A DNA stretch of 10,972 nucleotides from an uncultured Massilia sp. (GTDB taxonomy: Bacteria; Pseudomonadota; Gammaproteobacteria; Burkholderiales; Burkholderiaceae). The stretch is from positions 1 to 10,972 of the forward strand of contig CAMPHU010000156.1 of NCBI GenBank assembly GCA_946886065.1. The letters are read 5' to 3'. Below the pieces are notes generated by a model. It saw only the letters and a program-made list of their open reading frames with translations. It was not told the origin of the DNA and ran no database searches. Position numbers and translations under genes: made by a program. Positions 7,110-10,972 of this stretch are shown here, piece after piece (position 1 is the stretch's first letter; the number at the start of each line of letters is the position of its first letter).

Positions 7110-7135
7110 GGTTCCCGCCTTCGCGGGAAAGACGG
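7110..7135 (-). repeat. REP-like element, pair 2, second arm, inverted
   Basis: Inverted copy of 7030-7055 with one mismatch, in the 167-bp space between the convergent dadA and tautomerase genes. The two arms could form a long 26-bp stem or two small 7-bp hairpins. The placement between convergent gene ends is typical for such palindromic repeats. Confidence 0.85.
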
Positions 7136-7161
7136 TCTTAAGGCAGTTGGTGCTAATTCGA

Positions 7162-7542
7162 TCAGGTATGCAGCAATCGCCCACCCGCAAACGACCAGTT
7201 CTCCCAGCCCACCTCCTTAAAGATCACCATCACATTCTCGGGCTCCATCCCCGCATCGCGCAGCTTGGTCATCAGTTCCGCCAGCAGCTTCTTCTTGACC
7301 TTCACGCTGCGCCCCACCGACCACAGGATCTCGATCAGCACGAAGTCGTCGTTACGCGAGGTATGCAGGTCCGGATAGTCCGCCCCGAAGCGGAAGTCGG
7401 CGGCGTCGAGTTCGAACACGCGCTGGAACTGGTCGGTGGCGGGCACGCCGACCGCCACCAGGGCATGGTGGACGCCGTCGAAGACGGTGTTCTTGAATTC
7501 GGCGGTCTTGGGTTTGCGGATGGTGATCGAAACCAGTGGCAT
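7162..7542 (-). CDS. Tautomerase-superfamily protein (4-oxalocrotonate tautomerase-like)
   Basis: A 126-residue small enzyme of the tautomerase superfamily in its longer (about 120-130 residue) form. It starts MPLVSITIRKPK, so removal of Met exposes the N-terminal proline that acts as the catalytic base in this superfamily. The rest (FKNTVFDGVHHALVAVGVP, FVLIEILWSVGRSVKVKKKL, ENVMVIFKEVGWENWSFAGG) fits the two beta-alpha-beta halves of the fold, and ENVMVIFKEV is a recurring C-terminal motif. The frame is open further upstream (to 8028), but that part is a shadow of yidD; the ATG at 7542 has AAAGGA about 7 nt before it and begins the family domain. No signal peptide. Substrate unknown. It is the last gene of the minus-strand run, 65 bp after yidD, and may have its own promoter. 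Confidence 0.88.
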   Translation of the reverse strand: MPLVSITIRKPKTAEFKNTVFDGVHHALVAVGVPATDQFQRVFELDAADFRFGADYPDLHTSRNDDFVLIEILWSVGRSVKVKKKLLAELMTKLRDAGMEPENVMVIFKEVGWENWSFAGGRLLHT

Positions 7543-7607
7543 GGGTATCCTTTCGCGCTTGCCATGATGAGGGCTGCTGGGAAGAACAGTGTACTGCGCT
7601 TTGCTAG

Positions 7608-8078
7608 CTACCGGCGACCCCGACGCCGCTGCTGCCGCTGCTGTTTGCGTTTGCGCCGCTCGTCCTTGTCGAACAAGATGTCGAGCACGAATTCGAGCAG
7701 GTTGCAGCCGCAATCGCGGGCGGCATTGGACAAGCAGCTCCTGCCGCGCGGCATGCCAAGGCCGCAGCCATCGCCATCGCAGGGATTGATGTCGCATTCG
7801 CCGCGCTGGTAGTGCAGCACCGGATTGCGTGTGGATTGGGCGGCCCGATGGACTTCTCCGCAGCGCCGCAGTCTGCGCCGCAGCAGCGGCAAGCCGACCG
7901 CCAGGCCATGGCGCCGGATCACCTGGTAGCCGTGCGCCGAGCAGCTCGCGCCGCCGGTGACGACCCGGTAGGCGCAGGAAAAACCTTTGCGGGGAGAGAG
8001 ATGGCGCTGGTACAGGCGGATCGCCCACAGCGCCAGGCGCGCAAGAAGAGAGTGGGAAGCGGTGGAGGCGCCGCGCAT
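7608..8078 (-). CDS. Divergent YidD-family protein with extended Cys-rich and basic C-terminus
   Basis: A 156-residue protein whose first 75 residues resemble YidD (membrane protein insertion efficiency factor): LWAIRLYQRHLSPRKGFSC (17-35), then SCSAHGYQVIRRHGLAVGLPLLRRRLRRC (45-73). Classical YidD is about 70-90 residues with CxxxPSCSxY between the first two Cys; here C35 and C46 are 11 apart and the YPSCS motif is replaced by VTGGASCSAHG. After residue 90 there is a Cys-rich segment (C95, C100, C105, C115, C123, C125) and then a very basic Arg/Gln/Lys tail from about 141. Nine cysteines in total. It starts 7 nt after the yacG stop, so is probably translated with zapD and yacG; a GGA lies only 3 nt before the ATG. 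The usual yidD place is between rnpA and yidC, so this is likely a second, specialised family member. The role in Sec/YidC insertion is not established for this form. Confidence 0.72.
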   Translation of the reverse strand: MRGASTASHSLLARLALWAIRLYQRHLSPRKGFSCAYRVVTGGASCSAHGYQVIRRHGLAVGLPLLRRRLRRCGEVHRAAQSTRNPVLHYQRGECDINPCDGDGCGLGMPRGRSCLSNAARDCGCNLLEFVLDILFDKDERRKRKQQRQQRRRGRR

Positions 8079-8085
8079 GCGTCCG

Positions 8086-8265
8086 TCAGTCGTCCGACGG
8101 CTTGTCTTGCGGGTCGGTCGGCGCGCCGCCGGGGATCGTGTACTTCTCCTCGGCCCAGGCGCCCAGGTCGATCTGCTTGCAGCGCTCGGAGCAGAACGGG
8201 CGGAACTTGTTGGCCGGGGTCCACTCGACCTTCTTGCCGCAGGTGGGGCAGGAAACGACAGTCAT
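8086..8265 (-). CDS. yacG: DNA gyrase inhibitor YacG
   Basis: A 59-residue zinc protein. In E. coli YacG binds GyrB and inhibits gyrase supercoiling. The start is [15 protein letters not shown]; the four zinc ligands are C6, C9, C25 and C29 (CPTC and CSERC), followed by [17 protein letters not shown], a family signature, and an acidic disordered tail ending KPSDD. ATG at 8265 lies 4 bp after the zapD stop with no clear ribosome site, which points to translational coupling with zapD. It is short and easily missed by length cut-offs. The order coaE-zapD-yacG is conserved in many gamma- and betaproteobacteria. Confidence 0.96.
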   Translation of the reverse strand: MTVVSCPTCGKKVEWTPANKFRPFCSERCKQIDLGAWAEEKYTIPGGAPTDPQDKPSDD

Positions 8266-8269
8266 GGCA

Positions 8270-9025
8270 TCAGAAATTACAGAGGGTTAAATCGAAAGGC
8301 ACGTCTTCTTCCAGGGGCTTCGGCTTGAGGTCGCCGTCCTGGGTGGTGAAGCGTACCCACAGCATATACTTGTTGGCCGAGATCTCGGGGATCGCACCCA
8401 CGGATTCGTCCAGGCTCAGGCGCAGCATCTGGTAGACCTTCCCCTGCAGCATCTGCTGGTAGCTGCCGGCGGTCGCGATCATCTTGACCGGACGGCCCGA
8501 GTCGCGCAGCAGGCGCAGCACCAGCGACAGGGCGTCGAACAGCGGCGCCAGCGGCGCGAACCAGGCCATGATGTCGGCATGGCGCTGCTCGGCCGGGCGC
8601 TTTTGCCAGGCGTAGTAGGAAGGCAGGTCGAATTCGCAGGCGCCGCCCGGGATGATGGTGCGGCCGCGGATGCTCATCAGCCACTCGTTGTCGCGCACGT
8701 TCTGGCCGGTCTTGCCCTGGCTCGCCACCAGGGCGCTGCTCACCTGGTCCAGTTCGGTCAGCACGGCGTCGAGCATCTCGGCGGCGACGGCGGGATTGCT
8801 GCGGTAGGCGAGCAGGCTCTGCTTCTGGCGCTCGAGTTCCTGCAGCAGGTCGGATTTCAGGTCGGCGCGTCCCGCCACCTCGAGCATGTCGAAGATCGTC
8901 GCCAGCGCGACGTGATGCTGCATCGGATGTTCCTGATGCACAAAGAACTTGAACTTCTCGTACAGGTCTTCCAGCCGCAACAACGTGCGAATCCGCTCGT
9001 TGAAAGGATATTCGTAGACGATCAA
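8270..9025 (-). CDS. zapD: Cell division protein ZapD (FtsZ-bundling factor, YacF)
   Basis: Cytoplasmic division protein of 251 residues that binds the FtsZ C-terminus and cross-links FtsZ filaments in the Z ring. The whole sequence is collinear with the family: [18 protein letters not shown] at the N-terminus, [30 protein letters not shown], the [17 protein letters not shown] stretch, [27 protein letters not shown], and [10 protein letters not shown] near the end, closing with LTLCNF. The start codon is TTG at 9025, with AAGGGA 8 nt upstream; there is no in-frame ATG near, and a nearby ATG (9033) is out of frame. It is 87 bp after coaE and 4 bp before yacG. A candidate promoter lies between coaE and zapD. 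Confidence 0.96.
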   Translation of the reverse strand: MIVYEYPFNERIRTLLRLEDLYEKFKFFVHQEHPMQHHVALATIFDMLEVAGRADLKSDLLQELERQKQSLLAYRSNPAVAAEMLDAVLTELDQVSSALVASQGKTGQNVRDNEWLMSIRGRTIIPGGACEFDLPSYYAWQKRPAEQRHADIMAWFAPLAPLFDALSLVLRLLRDSGRPVKMIATAGSYQQMLQGKVYQMLRLSLDESVGAIPEISANKYMLWVRFTTQDGDLKPKPLEEDVPFDLTLCNF

Positions 9026-9066
9026 AATGACATTCCCTTGAATGTAGGCTGGCTGGCAACCCCGTG

Positions 9067-9095
9067 ATTCTGAACCATGATGCGCAAAATTACAA
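9067..9095 (-). promoter_or_regulatory. Candidate promoter for zapD-yacG-yidD
   Basis: Minus-strand -35 TTGTAA (9095-9090) and -10 CAGAAT (9072-9067) with a 17-bp spacer, each matching four of six consensus bases, in the 87-bp gap between coaE and zapD. The gap is larger than others in this run, which fits an internal promoter. Confidence 0.4.
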
Positions 9096-9112
9096 ATCCT
9101 GCATTGATCTTG

Positions 9113-9724
9113 TTACATTCTCTTGCTATAGGACAGATAGTGCGCATGTAAACGCTCCACCTGGGGCCGTAATTCGTCCAGTCCTTCGTCGTTATTGACG
9201 ACGTCGTCCGCCGCAGCCAGCCGCTGGGCACGGGTCACTTGCGCCGCCATGATGGCCCGCACCTGCTCCGCGCTCAGGCCGCTGCGCGTCATGACGCGCG
9301 CCACTTGCGTCTCCTCGGAGCAGTCGATCGTCAGCACGCGCGTGACGCGCTCGCGCCAGGTGCCCGATTCGATCAGGAGCGGCACCACGAAGATCGTGTA
9401 CGGCCCGGTGGCGATGGCCGCCGCCGCAGCAGTGGCGTCGCGGATGCGCGGATGCAGGATGGCTTCCAGGCGCGCGCGGGCGGTGGCGTCGGAAAACACC
9501 AGGGCGCGCATTTTGGCGCGGTCGAGCGCACCCTCCGGCGTGGCGAAGTCCTCGCCGAACTCGGCCAGCAGGGCCGGCATCGCCGCTCCGTGCGGTGCGG
9601 TCAGGGAATGGGCGATCTGGTCGGTGTCGATCACCGAGGCGCCCAATGCGGCGAACATGTCGGCCACGGTGGTCTTGCCGCAGCCGATGCCGCCCGTCAG
9701 GCCGACCGAGAACGCCTTGTCCAT
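9113..9724 (-). CDS. coaE: Dephospho-CoA kinase
   Basis: Last enzyme of coenzyme A synthesis: phosphorylates the 3'-OH of the ribose of dephospho-CoA with ATP. Length is 203 residues, normal for CoaE. The P-loop GGIGCGKT lies at 11-18 in [14 protein letters not shown]33 of VIDTDQIAH is the likely catalytic aspartate; ILHPRIR and PLLIESG are family motifs, and the lid-region segment [17 protein letters not shown] follows. Cytoplasmic. The ATG lies 1 nt after the pilD stop, so the two are co-translated. The pilD-coaE-zapD-yacG order is a standard proteobacterial arrangement linking unrelated housekeeping functions. Confidence 0.98.
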   Translation of the reverse strand: MDKAFSVGLTGGIGCGKTTVADMFAALGASVIDTDQIAHSLTAPHGAAMPALLAEFGEDFATPEGALDRAKMRALVFSDATARARLEAILHPRIRDATAAAAAIATGPYTIFVVPLLIESGTWRERVTRVLTIDCSEETQVARVMTRSGLSAEQVRAIMAAQVTRAQRLAAADDVVNNDEGLDELRPQVERLHAHYLSYSKRM

Positions 9725-9725
9725 C

Positions 9726-10595
9726 TCAGGCGACCAGGCTCTGGGTGAAGCGGGCCAGCTGTTCGCCGTAGAGCAGGGCGATCAGGCCGGCGGCCGCCAG
9801 GTAGGGGCCGAAGGGGATCGGCTTGTCGCGCCCGCGCTTGGCGAACAGGATCAGGCTGATGCCGACGACGGCGCCGACGACCGAGGACAGCAGGATGATG
9901 GTGGGCAGCATGGCCCAGCCGAGCCAGGCGCCCAGGGCGGCCAGCAGCTTGAAGTCGCCATAGCCCATGCCCTCCTTGCCGGTCACCAGCTTGAACAGCC
10001 AGTACACTGCCCACAGCACCAGGTAGCCGGCCGCCGCGCCGATCACGGCGTCCTGCAGCGGCACGAAGGTGCCGTTGATGTTGACGAGCAGGCCGGCCCA
10101 CAGCAGCGGATAGGTCAGGTCGTCCGGCAGCAGCTGGGTATCGAAGTCGATGAAGGTCATCGCGATCAGGAGCCAGGCGAACAGCAGGGTCGCCAGGCCC
10201 ATCGCGCCGCTGCCGAAGGTCCAGACCAGCAGGCCCGATACGATGGCGGTGAACAGCTCGATGGCCGGGTAGCGCGCCGGGATCGGGGCCTTGCAGGCAC
10301 TGCACTTGCCGCGCAGGGCCAGCCAGCTGATGACCGGGATGTTTTCCATGGCCGTGATCTGGTGGCCGCAGTGGCCGCAGCGCGAGCGCGGCACCATCAG
10401 GTTGAAGCGCTCGGTGTGCGGCGGCTCCTTGCCGCTCTCCACCGCCACGTAGTTGTCCGACTCGCGCTGCATCATGGCGGGAATCCGGTAGATGACCACG
10501 TTCAGGAAGCTGCCGACCAGCAGTCCGAAGAGGGCTGCCGCAAGCGCTGCGCCAAGGGTGGCCGGGGGCGCGAAGAAAAGGGATTCCAGGGGCAT
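9726..10595 (-). CDS. pilD: Type IV prepilin leader peptidase / N-methyltransferase
   Basis: Polytopic inner-membrane aspartic protease of 289 residues that cuts the leader from type IV prepilins and type II secretion pseudopilins and then N-methylates the new terminus. An N-terminal membrane helix (about 12-36, ending [12 protein letters not shown]) is followed by a cytoplasmic loop with two CxxC pairs, C73/C76 and C98/C101, the zinc-binding pair of bifunctional PilD. Active-site aspartates are D150 in [11 protein letters not shown] and D214 in GYGDFK, 64 apart as in characterised prepilin peptidases. Several more membrane segments run to the C-terminus. The ATG at 10595 has GGA 9 nt upstream. 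coaE follows directly. pilB and pilC, often placed next to pilD, are not seen upstream; instead a divergent MBL-fold gene lies there. Confidence 0.97.
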   Translation of the reverse strand: MPLESLFFAPPATLGAALAAALFGLLVGSFLNVVIYRIPAMMQRESDNYVAVESGKEPPHTERFNLMVPRSRCGHCGHQITAMENIPVISWLALRGKCSACKAPIPARYPAIELFTAIVSGLLVWTFGSGAMGLATLLFAWLLIAMTFIDFDTQLLPDDLTYPLLWAGLLVNINGTFVPLQDAVIGAAAGYLVLWAVYWLFKLVTGKEGMGYGDFKLLAALGAWLGWAMLPTIILLSSVVGAVVGISLILFAKRGRDKPIPFGPYLAAAGLIALLYGEQLARFTQSLVA

Positions 10596-10633
10596 GGCTG
10601 TTAGTCCGAAAAAAGATTCCTTACATCAACCTT

Positions 10634-10639
10634 ATTGTA
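10634..10639 (-). promoter_or_regulatory. Candidate -10 of the pilD promoter
   Basis: TACAAT on the minus strand, 38 bp before the pilD ATG, in a locally AT-rich patch. The -35 at 17 bp would be TTCGCC, a poor match, so this is a tentative call. Confidence 0.4.
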
Positions 10640-10690
10640 GGGGTTTTCCGCGGTTTGGCGAAGGCGCTGGCCCCGACTTTTCGCGCCGAT

Positions 10691-10705
10691 CGTGCAGATT
10701 GCACG
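10691..10705. promoter_or_regulatory. Perfect palindrome between divergent pilD and MBL-fold gene
   Basis: CGTGCA-gat-TGCACG, two 6-bp arms around a 3-bp centre, in the 183-bp divergent intergenic region. It is about 50 bp upstream of the proposed pilD -10 and 74 bp before the MBL gene start. It could be an operator; its size also allows chance occurrence. No regulator gene is adjacent. Confidence 0.4.
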
Positions 10706-10778
10706 CGATTGTGGCGGATCATGAACCCCGGGCGGCGCGCCGTTAGGCTGAAAGACCCCCGGATCGCCGCCCGCAGCC

Positions 10779-10972
10779 ATGTCATCGCCGACCTTCACCT
10801 TCCTGAATCATGCCTGTTTCATGGTGCGCACCGAGTCCGCGCTGCTGCTGGCCGACCCCGGGCTGGAAGGCACGGTGCTGGACGGGGCCTGGAGCCTGGC
10901 CGACCCGTCCACCAGCAGCGCCGCCCTGATCGCCGAACTCAACAGCTGCGGCCTGCCGGTCTACGTATGGTG
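10779..10972 (+). CDS. Probable MBL-fold metallo-hydrolase (N-terminal part only)
   Basis: An open frame from ATG at 10779 to the window end, 64 residues. The start reads MSSPTFTFLNHACFMVRTES, then ALLLADPGLEGTVLDGAWSLADPSTSS and LPVYVW at the edge. The N-terminal pattern with HACF, a strand ending in DP, and GW-L resembles one group of metallo-beta-lactamase-fold hydrolases. The metal motif HxHxDH expected just after VYVW lies outside the window, so the assignment cannot be confirmed here. No strong ribosome site is seen. It is divergent from pilD, with a short palindrome between. Confidence 0.6.
   Translation, partial: MSSPTFTFLNHACFMVRTESALLLADPGLEGTVLDGAWSLADPSTSSAALIAELNSCGLPVYVW

Noticed and set aside
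7030..7135. Repeat array read as a CRISPR
   Set aside because: Only two inverted copies, not direct repeats with regular spacers, and no cas genes nearby.
7543..8028. N-terminal extension of the tautomerase to 288 residues
   Set aside because: It overlaps yidD in another frame and would bury the catalytic N-terminal proline; ATG at 7542 has a good ribosome site.
9195..10604. A 469-codon plus-strand open frame opposite coaE and pilD
   Set aside because: Shadow of two certain genes; composition dominated by Gln/Gly/Ala/Arg with no domain.

Overview
The window looks like chromosomal DNA of a high-GC betaproteobacterium, most likely Oxalobacteraceae (Massilia/Telluria/Duganella-like). This rests on the ArgJ, ZapD, CoaE, PilD and YacG sequences, the Burkholderiales-type order argJ - ATPase - mutT facing yacG - zapD - coaE - pilD, and the short inverted repeats built around TTCCCGCGAAGGCGGGAA. 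Assignment to a genus is inference.

Layout. Bases 1-779 (minus) hold most of a MerR-family regulator with a TipAS-like effector domain; its elongated-spacer promoter carries a perfect dyad. Bases 873-2624 (minus) hold a two-gene cell-wall hydrolase operon: an exported SLT-fold lytic-transglycosylase-like protein followed by an exported zinc amidase with two peptidoglycan-binding domains. Bases 2625-3110 have no gene but carry a probable promoter with a 16-bp direct repeat and an inverted REP-like pair. Bases 3111-6994 (plus) form a tight cluster: argJ, a DUF815 AAA+ ATPase, a MutT/NUDIX hydrolase and dadA, with gaps of 16, 4 and 9 bp. A second inverted REP-like pair lies between dadA and the convergent genes. 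Bases 7162-9724 (minus) hold, in transcription order, coaE, zapD, yacG, a divergent Cys-rich YidD and a tautomerase. pilD (9726-10595, minus) precedes coaE with a 1-nt gap. A divergent MBL-fold hydrolase starts at 10779 and runs off the right edge.

How the genes work together. pilD-coaE-zapD-yacG is a well-known housekeeping run (prepilin processing, CoA synthesis, Z-ring bundling, gyrase inhibition). argJ-ATPase-mutT is its usual convergent neighbour in Burkholderiales. Here dadA, a tautomerase, a non-canonical YidD and a REP pair sit at the junction, which makes this the accessory part of an otherwise conserved block. The transglycosylase/amidase pair supplies the two activities needed to cut both the glycan and the stem-peptide linkage of peptidoglycan. 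I see no CRISPR array, phage, insertion sequence, tRNA or rRNA. No clearly undescribed multi-gene system is evident; the most unusual items are the extended YidD, the hydrolase pair with its repeat-bearing promoter, and the two REP pairs.
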